Source: Paenibacillus catalpae
Lineage (GTDB): Bacteria > Bacillota > Bacilli > Paenibacillales > Paenibacillaceae
Length of the DNA: 64,000 bases
Assembly: GCF_900112695.1 (NCBI RefSeq)
Contig: NZ_FOMT01000001.1
Location: forward strand, 434,001 to 498,000
Direction of reading: 5' to 3'
Position numbers and translations under genes: made by a program. The notes below the pieces were generated by a model, which saw only the letters and a list, made by a program, of their open reading frames with translations, was not told the DNA's origin and did not search any database. Of the stretch, positions 26,357 through 35,492 are shown piece after piece (within the stretch, counting starts at the first letter, position 1; each line of letters opens with the position of its first letter).

Positions 26357-27493
26357 TCAATTAATTCCGGTCTTTGCCGCCAGACTCATCTCCACGCACA
26401 TCAGGATAAAAGCTCCTGCGCCGTGCAGATCGTTCTCGCTTGTCGGGCGGGCGATGTAGTGGGCATAATCGCCAATCCCCGTGCCGATGCAGATTTGCCC
26501 GATCACGACATGGCCGTTGTCATCTAATTTCAGCGTATCGATGACGCCTTGATAACCTTTCCAGGCCTGCTCCAAATACTTCGCATCGAGATAGCCGAAC
26601 CGCACGGCCTTGGCGATGGCATGCACGTAAAGGGATGTACAGGAATTTTCAGGCCAATTATCCGGCTGGTCTCCCTTATCGACTACCTGATACCATAAGC
26701 CTGTTGCGGAATCCTGATATTTGGTCAATGCGATCAGGAGATCCTGCAGGATAGCAACTAGCGCTGGCTTATCCTTGTGATCCTCCGGCAGATATTCGAA
26801 CATTTCGAGCAGGGCAACCGGATACCAGCCAATAGCGCGGCCCCAGAATTCAGGAGCAAGACCGGTAACCGGATCCGCCCATGAAGCTTCTTTCGTTTCG
26901 TCCCAGCCGTGATACAGCAAGCCGGTGACAGGATCCTTCGTATGCTTTTCCATCAGAATGGCCTGATAGGTCATCATATCGAAATACTCGCTTGCATCAA
27001 AGGTTTTGCCGAACTGAACGGCGATTGGCCCGGCCATATAAAGCCCGTCCAGCCACATCTGATTCGGATAATGCTCCTTATGCCAGAAGCCGCCGGAAGG
27101 ATTCGTTTTCCACGATTTGATCAGCGGCACCAGGTAGTGAAGGGCTTTCTTGTACCGCTCGTCCCCGGTTTGCTCGTACAGGTTATAGAGAAGGACACCC
27201 GGTTGAATATCGTCCAGTTCATTGGGTTTATGCTTCTTAATACTGCCGTCTTCGAGGACCTGGCTGTCCACCCATCGTTTCAGATAATGATAATAGTCAG
27301 GGTTATTCGTTTCCTTCCAGCATTTCTCCATGCCCGATAAAAATACTCCCTGATGATAATGGAACCGGTCCGGCGGAAGCTGCTCCGGCTCGAACTTTGC
27401 CATTAATGCCTCGCAGGCTTTCTCCGCCCATTGAATAGGGGAATATTCGGCATGATTGCTTTCCTCCATATTTGCTGCGTTTGAAGAATTCAT
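26357..27493 (-). CDS. GH105 unsaturated rhamnogalacturonyl hydrolase-like
   Basis: 378 residues, (alpha/alpha)6 barrel of the GH88/GH105 group (YteR-like). These cytoplasmic enzymes hydrate and cleave the unsaturated uronic acid left by polysaccharide lyases. The catalytic region QMWLDGLYMAGP carries the Asp; GFWHKEHYP and FWGRAIGWYPVALLEM are also characteristic. No signal peptide, so the substrate must be imported. ATG 27493 is chosen because GGGAGG precedes it. Divergent from an AraC regulator. Confidence 0.88.
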   Translation of the reverse strand: MNSSNAANMEESNHAEYSPIQWAEKACEALMAKFEPEQLPPDRFHYHQGVFLSGMEKCWKETNNPDYYHYLKRWVDSQVLEDGSIKKHKPNELDDIQPGVLLYNLYEQTGDERYKKALHYLVPLIKSWKTNPSGGFWHKEHYPNQMWLDGLYMAGPIAVQFGKTFDASEYFDMMTYQAILMEKHTKDPVTGLLYHGWDETKEASWADPVTGLAPEFWGRAIGWYPVALLEMFEYLPEDHKDKPALVAILQDLLIALTKYQDSATGLWYQVVDKGDQPDNWPENSCTSLYVHAIAKAVRFGYLDAKYLEQAWKGYQGVIDTLKLDDNGHVVIGQICIGTGIGDYAHYIARPTSENDLHGAGAFILMCVEMSLAAKTGIN

Positions 27494-27609
27494 CGTACGC
27501 TCAGCCTCCCTCTTTGTCATAAGGCTATACTAGCACGAAGAAATGTACATTTTTTGCAGAAAAGAACGAATTCTTCTTATATCTTGCTGTAAATGAACAG
27601 AGGCGTATA

Positions 27610-28482
27610 ATGAAAGTCAAAGCACTTGAAGGGGCGTGGCGAAGGATGGGGGATTTCCAATACGACAACGGAGAGGGGACCTTCTCGGTCTCTTACCGCA
27701 AAGCCCGCAGCCACAATATGCCTGTGAGCCATTTTCATAGTACATACGAAATTTTTAGTCTGATGTCCGGCAAGCGGGAGTTTTTTATTAAGGATCGGAC
27801 GATGGTCGTTCATGAAGGGGACATTGTAATCATCTCTCCCAATATTCTGCACAGGACCACGAATACGGAGACGCCGGAGCATGAGCGGCTTATCGTGAAT
27901 ATTCATGAGAAGCATATGGCTGCCGGGAATGCGACGTATATGGACGTTCTGCATCCGCTGTTTGAGAAGGAGTATCTCATTGTCAAATGTCCGCTGCAGG
28001 ATCGATTAGCCATTGAGACTTTGACGCAAACGATCATCACGGAGATGCAGGAAAAGAAGCCCGGCTTCGAGATGTATGCGCAGACTCTGGCTTTGCAATT
28101 GCTCATGATCTGCTGTCGTCACGTGAAGCTGAACCGTGCGGAAGCGCTGGAATCGCCAAGCCCGATGCATGAGCGAATATCGGAGATTGTCCGTTACATC
28201 AACGCTCATTACATGATCGAGCTGTCGCTTCATTTGCTGGCGGAGAAGTTTTACGTCAGCCCTTATTATTTGAGCCGATTTTTCAAGGAAGCAACCGGAT
28301 TTACGTTCGTTGAATACTTAAACAGCGTCAGAATCAAGGAAGCGAAAAAGCTGCTTGAGCAGTCTTCCATGAAGGTGAATCTTATCGCGAAGCGGGTCGG
28401 ATTCGGCAGCGTGACGCATTTTGGCAGAGTGTTCAAATCGGTCACCGGGTATGTTCCGCTGCATTATAGGAAAGGAAACTAG
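27610..28482 (+). CDS. AraC-family regulator with N-terminal cupin
   Basis: 290 residues. N-terminal sensing domain (HFHSTYEIFSLMSGKREFFI, about 40-60; cupin-like), then two C-terminal helix-turn-helix motifs (LSLHLLAEKFYVSPYYLSRF, about 208-227; and MKVNLIAKRVGFGSVTHFGRVF, about 256-277). Likely activator of the divergent GH105 gene and perhaps the sugar importer downstream. The ribosome site at 27610 is weak. Confidence 0.88.
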   Translation: MKVKALEGAWRRMGDFQYDNGEGTFSVSYRKARSHNMPVSHFHSTYEIFSLMSGKREFFIKDRTMVVHEGDIVIISPNILHRTTNTETPEHERLIVNIHEKHMAAGNATYMDVLHPLFEKEYLIVKCPLQDRLAIETLTQTIITEMQEKKPGFEMYAQTLALQLLMICCRHVKLNRAEALESPSPMHERISEIVRYINAHYMIELSLHLLAEKFYVSPYYLSRFFKEATGFTFVEYLNSVRIKEAKKLLEQSSMKVNLIAKRVGFGSVTHFGRVFKSVTGYVPLHYRKGN

Positions 28483-28578
28483 ATGTATTTCCAGTAGCTT
28501 TCATCCTAAAAAATTCACAAACTTGTCACTTATGAAGAGGGGGTGCAACTCTCTATAATGACAAGGAGAACAGAAAGG

Positions 28579-29079
28579 ATGATGATTTTGCCTGCGAATA
28601 AGAGAGAAGATTTTTATTTTGGATTGATGATGGTAACGGGGATGGCTCTTGTCATGATTACGTATAACATGATACGTAATGACTTGTTTGGAACTATTTC
28701 TCCGGGAGTAACGGTACTGCAATATGTGTTGGGCTTTATGATTGCTTTCGTCATTGAGATGTATGTAGTAGGACCGGTTGCGAAGAAAATCGCCTTCTCG
28801 CTGCCTTATGACAAGTCGAAGAAAATATATGTGATTCTATCGCTTGCTTTCTGCATGGTTACGGGCATGGTACTATGCATGTCGTTATATGGTCTTATCA
28901 GCTCATCACTGGCAGACAGCTTGGGAGAGGGATCGCTGATCAAACATTATTTCTCTATCGTTTTCCATAACTATATCTTGGCATTTCCTCTTCAATTGAT
29001 CGTGATGGGCCCGCTGGTGCGGTTCTTGTTCAGTAAATTTGTAGCGAAAAAATCACATGCGCCAAAGCTGGCCGCTTAA
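28579..29079 (+). CDS. DUF2798 family membrane protein
   Basis: 166 residues, two repeats of a two-helix unit. LPANKREDFYFGLMMVTGMA and the second VFHNYILAFPLQLIVMGPLVR show the DUF2798 pattern (charged loop, N-x-x-x-A-F/P, GP). Function unknown. AAGGAG lies 10 bases before ATG 28579. A TATAAT at 28553-28558 may be its -10 element, giving a very short leader. Confidence 0.8.
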   Translation: MMILPANKREDFYFGLMMVTGMALVMITYNMIRNDLFGTISPGVTVLQYVLGFMIAFVIEMYVVGPVAKKIAFSLPYDKSKKIYVILSLAFCMVTGMVLCMSLYGLISSSLADSLGEGSLIKHYFSIVFHNYILAFPLQLIVMGPLVRFLFSKFVAKKSHAPKLAA

Positions 29080-29094
29080 TTGAAATAACCGTTA

Positions 29095-29140
29095 AATGTC
29101 GTGAGCATCTGGTTGGGATGCTTCACGGCATTTTTTTTGC
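29095..29140 (+). terminator. Terminator of DUF2798 gene
   Basis: ATGTCGTGAGCATC pairs with GATGCTTCACGGCAT, followed by eight T. Confidence 0.88.
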
Positions 29141-29410
29141 ATTACACGAATTGTTACATGAAGTGGATTCTATTAGACTACGTGAATAGTAGAGAGGCTG
29201 ATTTTTATGTCCAAAACTCTCTGCTGACTTTGATTCTTTAATAATAGACCTTTTTCATAATGAGTTCCGGACGACAAGTGCCGGGGCTTTTTTTATCGTG
29301 CCATTATTTGAAGCGATTTTTGAAAGTCATTTAAATAGAGTATTATGTCGCAATATTATAGTCGAATCTTCCGATTTTCATCGAATAAAGATGGAGGTAG
29401 ATAAATATCT
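29141..29410. other. Intergenic leader of sugar importer operon
   Basis: Holds a weak hairpin with a T run (CCGG...CCGG then seven T, 29267-29294) and a possible promoter, TTGAAA (29320-29325) with TATTAT (29341-29346), though the 15-bp spacing is short. No other gene is seen. Confidence 0.35.
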
Positions 29411-29473
29411 ATGAACTATAACCGCATGGAAGCGCTTAACCAAGGGTGGTTGACTAATAGGGAGGGATTCTGA
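29411..29473 (+). CDS. Possible 20-codon leader peptide coupled to binding protein gene
   Basis: ATG 29411 follows GGAGG by 13 bases and opens a 20-codon frame, MNYNRMEALNQGWLTNREGF, whose TGA overlaps the next ATG (TGATG at 29471-29475). The binding protein's own ribosome site (GGGAGG) is inside this frame, so translation of the peptide could govern initiation downstream. No homologue is known to me. Confidence 0.4.
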   Translation: MNYNRMEALNQGWLTNREGF

Positions 29474-30927
29474 TGGCTCGCGGTAAAAGATTCTGGTCCA
29501 TTTCCACATCGCTCGTCTTGTGTACAACCTTGCTGTTTGCCTGCTCGAACAATTCGAACAATACAAACAAGCCTAGCAACAGTCCAAGCACTTCGGCAGA
29601 CACAGGCACCAAAGAGACAAACGCGGGATCAACAAACGACGGAGGAGACAAAGGAAGCACGGAGAAAAAGGTCATTACAATCACCTATCGCGATGACGGT
29701 ATCGGCGAAGAAGGTGTCATGTACAAATGGATTCAAGAGCTTGCAGCGAATTTTCCGGACAAAAACGTAGAGATTAAGGCAACTCCGATACAGGCGTCCG
29801 AAGGCGATTATTTTGCCAAGATCGCATTGGCGCTGAAGTCCAAAGATACCGCACCGGATATCGTGACGGAAGATACGTTTATCCTCAACTCGGACGCAAG
29901 TGCCGGTTACCTGACGCCGCTGGATGATAAGGTGAGCGCTTGGGAGGACTGGACGAACGGCTCCTTCATTGAGGCACTCAAAAAAGGCGTTACCGCAAGT
30001 GACGGCAAGGTCTATGGTGTCCCTTACAATACCGATTCCAGGGGGCTTTGGTATAACAAAACGCTCTTCAAGCAGGCAGGATTGCCAGAAGAATGGACAC
30101 CGAAAAACTGGGATGAAGTGCTTGATGCAGCCAGAACGATCAAGAGCAAGCTTCCTGACGTCGTGCCAATCTGGATGAACATGGGCAAGGCAACCGGCGA
30201 AGCGACTTCCATGCAGACTTATGAAATGCTTCTCTATGGGACTGGCGAGAGATTGTACGATAACGACACGGGTAAATGGATTACGAAGAGCCAGGGCATA
30301 GTTGATGCTCTCACATTCATCCAAACGATTAACAAAGAAAAGCTTGGACCGCCGCTCTCGAAGGTCCTGAACGGTCAAGCGGGCAATACGGCTACCCGTG
30401 AATACTTGCCGCAAGGCAAGCTGGCGATTTCGCTCGACGGCTCCTGGATTACCGGCAACTATCTGGAAGGCGGCGCTGCTCCATGGCCAGAGTACAAGGA
30501 TGTTCTCGGATTCGCGCCAATGCCGACAAGCAAAGGCCAGGCACCTGGCTCTATCACGCTTGCGGGGGGCTGGGCATTATCGATTCCGGCCAACGCTCAG
30601 CATAAAGACGAGGCATGGGAAGTGATTAAATTCGCTCTCAACAAAGAAAACTCGAAAAAGCTTGTTATTGCATCCGGCAATATCACCGTTCGCGCGGACG
30701 TGGGATCTGATCCGGAGTATACCCAAATGCCGTTTAACCAAATTGCAACCGAATATTTGAAAAATGCAGAGTTCCGTCCGGCACAGGATAAATATCCGGA
30801 AGTGTCGACGCAAATTCAGACGATGGTGGAATCCGTTGCTTCAGGAACATCAGCGCAGGATGCCGCGAATAAATACGCGCAGGATGTTACCCGAATTGTA
30901 GGTGAGGATAAAATTTTAGAAAAATAA
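29473..30927 (+). CDS. Sugar ABC transporter substrate-binding lipoprotein
   Basis: 484 residues. Lipoprotein signal peptide with lipobox LFAC (Cys24), a Ser/Thr/Asn-rich tether (25-65), then a family 1 extracellular solute-binding fold (TYRDDGIGEEGVMYKWIQEL, later YLPQGKLAISLDGSWITGNY and AGGWALSIPANAQHKDEAWE). It is anchored outside the membrane and delivers an oligosaccharide to the two permeases downstream. The nearby GH105 gene suggests unsaturated uronate-containing oligosaccharides, which is inference. Confidence 0.9.
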   Translation: MARGKRFWSISTSLVLCTTLLFACSNNSNNTNKPSNSPSTSADTGTKETNAGSTNDGGDKGSTEKKVITITYRDDGIGEEGVMYKWIQELAANFPDKNVEIKATPIQASEGDYFAKIALALKSKDTAPDIVTEDTFILNSDASAGYLTPLDDKVSAWEDWTNGSFIEALKKGVTASDGKVYGVPYNTDSRGLWYNKTLFKQAGLPEEWTPKNWDEVLDAARTIKSKLPDVVPIWMNMGKATGEATSMQTYEMLLYGTGERLYDNDTGKWITKSQGIVDALTFIQTINKEKLGPPLSKVLNGQAGNTATREYLPQGKLAISLDGSWITGNYLEGGAAPWPEYKDVLGFAPMPTSKGQAPGSITLAGGWALSIPANAQHKDEAWEVIKFALNKENSKKLVIASGNITVRADVGSDPEYTQMPFNQIATEYLKNAEFRPAQDKYPEVSTQIQTMVESVASGTSAQDAANKYAQDVTRIVGEDKILEK

Positions 30928-30937
30928 TAAAAAACGG

Positions 30938-30978
30938 CTTGCTCAAGCACTTCCTTTCGCTGCTGCTGCTTGAGCAAG
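30938..30978 (+). terminator. Intercistronic hairpin, partial terminator or mRNA stabiliser
   Basis: CTTGCTCAAGCA (30938-30949) and TGCTTGAGCAAG (30967-30978) make a perfect 12-bp stem between the binding protein and permease genes. Only a mixed TCTTCTTTC follows, so it probably lets some polymerase pass and keeps binding protein mRNA more abundant. Confidence 0.7.
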
Positions 30979-31015
30979 TCTTCTTTCACACGCAAGGCGG
31001 AGGAGGTAGACCTTA

Positions 31016-31906
31016 ATGAGCACTGTGGCCTTAAATGGCATAACGAAGCGAAAGCGGACATGGACGTGGCTGTATTTCTTGCTGCCCTCCGTGGCCATCA
31101 TGCTGGTGTTTTTTATATACCCGATCCTGCTGACGGTATTCTATTCCTTCACTAATCTGGCTCTTACCGGGGAAGCGGCCAAGGATCTGAATTTTGTCGG
31201 CCTGGATAACTATTCGCGTATGTTCGAGGACCCAACAGTGAGGACGAGTATATGGAATACACTCATATTCCTGATTGGTTCGGCTGTTATTGGTCAGCAG
31301 GTGCTGGGGTTCCTTATTGCCCTTTTAATGAAGAGCAAAAATAGATGGTTCCGGAGAATCATCGGCACCATTGTGCTGGCGGGATGGGTTACGCCTGAAA
31401 TCGTGTGCGCGTTATGCTTGTACAGCTTTTTCGCGGATGAAGGAACGCTTAATGCGATTCTGACATCGTTTGGCTTTAGCGAGGTCACCTGGCTGTACAC
31501 GGTCCCGATGATTACCATCATCCTGGCGAATATTTGGCATGGCACAGCCTTCTCCATGCTGGTGTTCCAGGCTGCTCTGGATGATGTGCCAAGCGAGATT
31601 GAAGAGGCTGCTATTGTTGATGGAGCTTCGAAATGGCAAGTACTGACGAGAGTAACGATCCCCTATATCAAGGATTCCATTACAACAAATGCAATGCTCG
31701 TTACGCTGCAGACGCTTGGTGTATTTGGTCTGATCTACGCGATGACAGGCGGAGGGCCGGGAACGTCCACGACCACGCTGCCGATCTTTATGTATAATCA
31801 GGCCTTCGTCAATTATCAGCTTGGTTACGGTACGGCCATTTCCTTATTGCTGCTGTTTATCGGTATCATTCTTAGCTTGTTCTATATCCGCTCGATGAAA
31901 GAGTAA
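31016..31906 (+). CDS. Sugar ABC transporter permease (MalF type)
   Basis: 296 residues, six membrane helices. The EAA loop is EIEEAAIVDGASKWQVLTRVTIP (about 196-218), the docking site for the ATPase. No ATPase gene is present in the operon, so it probably uses a shared MsmX-like ATPase coded elsewhere. GGAGGAGG precedes the ATG. Confidence 0.92.
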   Translation: MSTVALNGITKRKRTWTWLYFLLPSVAIMLVFFIYPILLTVFYSFTNLALTGEAAKDLNFVGLDNYSRMFEDPTVRTSIWNTLIFLIGSAVIGQQVLGFLIALLMKSKNRWFRRIIGTIVLAGWVTPEIVCALCLYSFFADEGTLNAILTSFGFSEVTWLYTVPMITIILANIWHGTAFSMLVFQAALDDVPSEIEEAAIVDGASKWQVLTRVTIPYIKDSITTNAMLVTLQTLGVFGLIYAMTGGGPGTSTTTLPIFMYNQAFVNYQLGYGTAISLLLLFIGIILSLFYIRSMKE

Positions 31907-31924
31907 ACGGACAAGGAGAACAAT

Positions 31925-32758
31925 ATGAGTGCAAATCAACGCAAATGGATTTTCCAGCTGTTGCCCTATACCATATTAACGGTCATTGGAATCTGCTTTC
32001 TGCTTCCGCTGCTATGGGTGCTTGTAGCCTCCGTCGATACGAATGCGATGCAGTCACTCAAGACGCCAACCCATCTGACGGGCAATAATTATGTGGACGT
32101 ATTGACTAACAAAGACAATCAGCGTGCCTTTCTGATCGGCCTCCTGATGTCCGGTGGCCAAGCTGTTCTGGTCGTCATACTGGGTCTTCTGGCAGCCTAT
32201 CCGTTGTCGCGTTATCAACTTAGATACAAGAAGCCTTTTATGCTGACCATCCTGTTCATGACTTCCTTGCCGATTACGGCCGTAATGGTACCGGTGTATC
32301 AGCTGTTTCTGACGTTGAAGCTCTATAACAATATATTTGGCGTCATTCTTTTCTTTGTTGCTTCGGCCATGCCATACGGAATCTGGATGCTGAAAAACTT
32401 CATGGATTCCGTGCCCTCCGAGCTGGAGGAAGCAGCCTGGATTGATGGCGCATCGGTATTCGTAGGAATCTGGAAGGTCGTTGCACCGCTTATGATTCCG
32501 GGTATTTGCACCGTTGCCATCTTTACCTTTTCCGGCAGCTGGGGGAATTTCTTCGTGCCCTACATCCTGCTGCAGTCCCCGGAGAACTTCCCGGCCTCGC
32601 TTAAGATCTATCAGTTCTTCGGGCAATACGGCATGGCCGACTATGGCAAATTAGCCGCTTTCTCCGTCATGTACGCTATCCCGTCTGTGATGCTGTACAT
32701 CTTATCCCAACGCTTTATGTCCAAAGGCTTTGGCATGCAGGGCGGGATGAAGGGGTAG
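31925..32758 (+). CDS. Sugar ABC transporter permease (MalG type)
   Basis: 277 residues, six membrane helices. EAA loop ELEEAAWIDGASVFVGIWKVVAP. Second permease of the importer, 18 bases after the first, with AAGGAG before ATG 31925. Confidence 0.92.
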   Translation: MSANQRKWIFQLLPYTILTVIGICFLLPLLWVLVASVDTNAMQSLKTPTHLTGNNYVDVLTNKDNQRAFLIGLLMSGGQAVLVVILGLLAAYPLSRYQLRYKKPFMLTILFMTSLPITAVMVPVYQLFLTLKLYNNIFGVILFFVASAMPYGIWMLKNFMDSVPSELEEAAWIDGASVFVGIWKVVAPLMIPGICTVAIFTFSGSWGNFFVPYILLQSPENFPASLKIYQFFGQYGMADYGKLAAFSVMYAIPSVMLYILSQRFMSKGFGMQGGMKG

Positions 32759-32789
32759 AGAAGCAGGCGATTCATAATGGAAAACGAGA

Positions 32790-32828
32790 TAACCTTGAAT
32801 GGCTAAAACCGCTCAAGGTTTTTTTTGT
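32790..32828 (+). terminator. Terminator of sugar importer operon
   Basis: AACCTTGA pairs with TCAAGGTT (32791-32798 with 32813-32820), followed by a T run. Confidence 0.85.
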
Positions 32829-32853
32829 TTCTAGAATTTAGGTAATTCCGTAA

Positions 32854-32903
32854 TTGACTTCAAATTTCCTTGATGATATATTGTGTATACACGACATACA
32901 CAA
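32854..32903 (+). promoter_or_regulatory. Promoter and dyad operator of YtrA-type module 1
   Basis: TTGACT (32854-32859), 17 bp, TATATT (32877-32882). The perfect dyad TTGTGTAT...ATACACAA (32881-32888 and 32896-32903, 7-bp spacer) covers the start of transcription. The GntR/YtrA-type protein coded at the end of the operon is the likely repressor. Confidence 0.75.
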
Positions 32904-32921
32904 TTTGATCGGAGGTACGCT

Positions 32922-33776
32922 ATGCTGGCATTAGATATTCGGAATGTAAGCAAGAAATATAAAAATTTCGAGCTGAAGGATATATCGTTTCAGTTGGAAA
33001 AGGGTTATATCATGGGGTTCATAGGCGCCAACGGAGCAGGGAAAACAACAACGATTAAATCGATCTTGAATTTAATTCATATCGACAGCGGAGAGGTCCG
33101 TATTCTGGGCAAGAACCTTGCCGAGCACGAATTAGAGCTGAAGCAGGAAATCGGGTTCGCGTTTGGCGACGTTGATTTTCACAATCGAAGCAAAGTAAAA
33201 ACGTTAACCGATGTCATTAAGAAGTTCTATAAAAATTGGAATGATGATACCTATTACAGCTATCTGAGAAAGTTCAAATTGGATGAAAACAAAAAAATCT
33301 CCGAACTGTCGACGGGGATGAAGGTCAAATACAATTTGGCCCTTGCCTTGTCCCATGGCGCGAAGCTTCTAATCCTTGATGAACCAACCAGCGGACTCGA
33401 TCCGGTCGCAAGGGATAATTTATTGGAGATTTTCCAAGAGCTCGTTGGAGAAGGGGAGATCAGCATTCTTTTCTCCACGCATATTACCTCTGATCTGGAG
33501 AAATGCGCGGATTTTATCACCTTTATTGAGAACGGGCAAATTGTCAAAAGCGCGGAGAAAGAAGCATTCGTGGAGACTTACCGCCTGCTGAGCGGCAAGG
33601 AAAGCCAGCTCAGCGAAGTGAAAGAGCTGCTCATTTCCTATAAGAAAAATTCATTTGGCTTTACGGGATTGATACACGCAGACGATTTCGACCCGGCTTC
33701 CGGGATTAACGCAGCCATACCAAGCCTTGAGGAGATAATGATTTATTTCGCGAAGAAGGAGGATATGTATGTATAA
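32922..33776 (+). CDS. ABC transporter ATP-binding protein
   Basis: 284 residues. Walker A GANGAGKTTT, signature LSTGMKVKYNLALALS, Walker B LLILDEPTSGLDPVA, H-loop STHITSDLEK. Type of ATPase found in YtrB/SalX-like exporters with a GntR regulator. ATG 32922 has CGGAGG 6 bases before it; the GTG at 32883 in the same frame lies in the operator. Confidence 0.9.
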   Translation: MLALDIRNVSKKYKNFELKDISFQLEKGYIMGFIGANGAGKTTTIKSILNLIHIDSGEVRILGKNLAEHELELKQEIGFAFGDVDFHNRSKVKTLTDVIKKFYKNWNDDTYYSYLRKFKLDENKKISELSTGMKVKYNLALALSHGAKLLILDEPTSGLDPVARDNLLEIFQELVGEGEISILFSTHITSDLEKCADFITFIENGQIVKSAEKEAFVETYRLLSGKESQLSEVKELLISYKKNSFGFTGLIHADDFDPASGINAAIPSLEEIMIYFAKKEDMYV

Positions 33777-34422
33777 TTTAATTCTGAAGGATTTTAAATT
33801 AGGAGTACCCCTCATCTATTTAATCATGCCTTTTTTGACAGGAGCTTTAATGTTTATTCCCGGCTGGATCTATTTTATTGTCCTCCTGTATTTTTGTTGG
33901 ATCACGATGCCCAATATGTTCGGCGGATTTCGAGCTCAGAACGATTTGATGTTTACGGCCATGATGCCCGTGACCAAAAACGATATCGTGAAAGCTAAGG
34001 TATCCGTTATTGTTCTCCTTGAACTCTTGCATATTGTCATTGCAATGATCTTTGGTATGATAAGTATTAACTTGTACACGAATATCACCTATTATTTCTT
34101 TGAGCCTCATATGGGTTTTTGGGGATTATGTTTTGTGATGTTTGGGATCTTCAACATTTGTTTTATATCCATCTATTACAAAACAGCTTACAAATATGGT
34201 GAGGCAACGCTTGTGTCAATTGTGGCTGCTATGCTGTTTGCCGGAATTGCGCAGTGGATCGGAATTGAGAGTTCTTATGTACATGATATTTTTTATGGTG
34301 CCGGTCTTGACCGTACAGCCCTTCAAGCTTCTATTCTGATCGCAGGAATCCTTGTCTTTATTGCTTTAACCGTCATTGGTTATCGTATTGCAAGTAAACG
34401 GTTCCCTAAAGTGGAGATATAA
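33769..34422 (+). CDS. ABC-2-like permease
   Basis: 217 residues, six hydrophobic segments (first near 12-30, last near 186-205). Resembles the ABC-2 permeases of small antibiotic-resistance transporters. It overlaps the ATPase stop by 8 bases, with GGAGG 6 bases before ATG 33769. Confidence 0.82.
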   Translation: MYNLILKDFKLGVPLIYLIMPFLTGALMFIPGWIYFIVLLYFCWITMPNMFGGFRAQNDLMFTAMMPVTKNDIVKAKVSVIVLLELLHIVIAMIFGMISINLYTNITYYFFEPHMGFWGLCFVMFGIFNICFISIYYKTAYKYGEATLVSIVAAMLFAGIAQWIGIESSYVHDIFYGAGLDRTALQASILIAGILVFIALTVIGYRIASKRFPKVEI

Positions 34423-34425
34423 TGA

Positions 34426-34791
34426 ATGAATGTAGCCATTTCCAACTCATCCGATAAACCCATTTATCAGCAGATTTACGAACAAATCAGCGCCCAGATC
34501 CTGAAAGGCGAATTAGAAAGCGGCTATGCTTTACCGCCGATACGACAAGCGGCACAGGAGCTCAGAGTAAGCATCATAACCGTCAAGAAGGCATGGGAAG
34601 AACTCGAGCACGCTGGTTTGATCAACACGGTCACGGGTAAAGGATGCTTTGTAGCCGAGTTTACACCCGATCAGATACTGCAATTACGCAATGTAATGAT
34701 TTTGAAGCAAATGGCTGCCGACGCGTCCTATTATAAATCCTTCGGCCTTACGCTGGTTGAAGTGATTGAGCTGATGAATAAGGTTTACTGA
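34426..34791 (+). CDS. GntR-family regulator, YtrA subfamily
   Basis: 121 residues: an N-terminal winged helix (PIYQQIYEQISAQILKGELESG, PPIRQAAQELRVSIITVKKAWEEL, GKGCFVAEF, about 13-78) and only about 40 further residues, the short tail of the YtrA group. Likely autorepressor of the operon through the dyad at 32881-32903. It is last in the operon, unlike Bacillus ytrA, which is first. Confidence 0.9.
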   Translation: MNVAISNSSDKPIYQQIYEQISAQILKGELESGYALPPIRQAAQELRVSIITVKKAWEELEHAGLINTVTGKGCFVAEFTPDQILQLRNVMILKQMAADASYYKSFGLTLVEVIELMNKVY

Positions 34792-34796
34792 ATCGA

Positions 34797-34840
34797 AAAC
34801 GGTGGTGCGGTCATCTACAGGCTCGCACCGCCGTTTTTTG
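34797..34840. terminator. Terminator of YtrA-type module 1
   Basis: AAACGGTGGTGCG pairs with CGCACCGCCGTTTTTT. It faces the convergent SIMPL gene as well. Confidence 0.9.
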
Positions 34841-34844
34841 CATT

Positions 34845-35492
34845 TCACCCGTACAGATACCAGACGCGAACGGAGGCTTTATACGTTAACGTTCCTGGTT
34901 CAATGGATGTGCCAGCGTCACCGGCGGGCAAGGATGCTGCTTTGAACATGACCGGTTCAAAGCTTCTTCCCGGTGCTTCCATCACCTTGCATGGAACGGC
35001 AGACAGGGAGACGCCAAGCGTGGCGGCAACCGTAAGTGCCTTCGCTTCGGCATCGCGGACAGCCAGAGTTAATGCTTTTCGCCGGGCCTCTTCCGCTTGC
35101 GATGATTTGAACGATACATCCGTTACCATGTTTGCCCCTTGGGCGACTGCCGCGTCGATGATGCTTCCCGCGTCCTTTGCTCCGTCAATGGTGATTCGCA
35201 AGAGATGCACGGCTCTGTAACCTCGAAAGACTTGCTTCCCGTCAATAAAATCATACTGTGGCTCAATGGTATATTGCGCGGTCGAAATATTTTCCCGTGG
35301 TACGCCAAGATCAAGCAAGGCTTGGATAATGGCCGCAATCTTCTCCGCTTGTTCCGCCTGAAGCTCCGCCAGACCGTCCCCTTCGTCAGAAACACCAAGC
35401 GTAACAAGCGTTTCGTCCGGCACGGCAGTTGCCGCTCCTTCGCCCATCACCTCGATTGTAAAATCACAGGAGGGCTGCACCTGTTCTTTCAT
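34845..35492 (-). CDS. SIMPL (DUF541) domain protein
   Basis: 215 residues. FTIEVMGEGAATAVPDETLVTLGV at the start, then YRAVHLLRITI and a Lys/Ala-rich helix (EARRKALTLAVRDAEAKALTVA) are those of SIMPL/DUF541 proteins. Most are exported, but no signal peptide is seen here, so this copy is probably cytoplasmic. GGAGG stands 10 bases before the ATG. Function unknown. Confidence 0.88.
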   Translation of the reverse strand: MKEQVQPSCDFTIEVMGEGAATAVPDETLVTLGVSDEGDGLAELQAEQAEKIAAIIQALLDLGVPRENISTAQYTIEPQYDFIDGKQVFRGYRAVHLLRITIDGAKDAGSIIDAAVAQGANMVTDVSFKSSQAEEARRKALTLAVRDAEAKALTVAATLGVSLSAVPCKVMEAPGRSFEPVMFKAASLPAGDAGTSIEPGTLTYKASVRVWYLYG

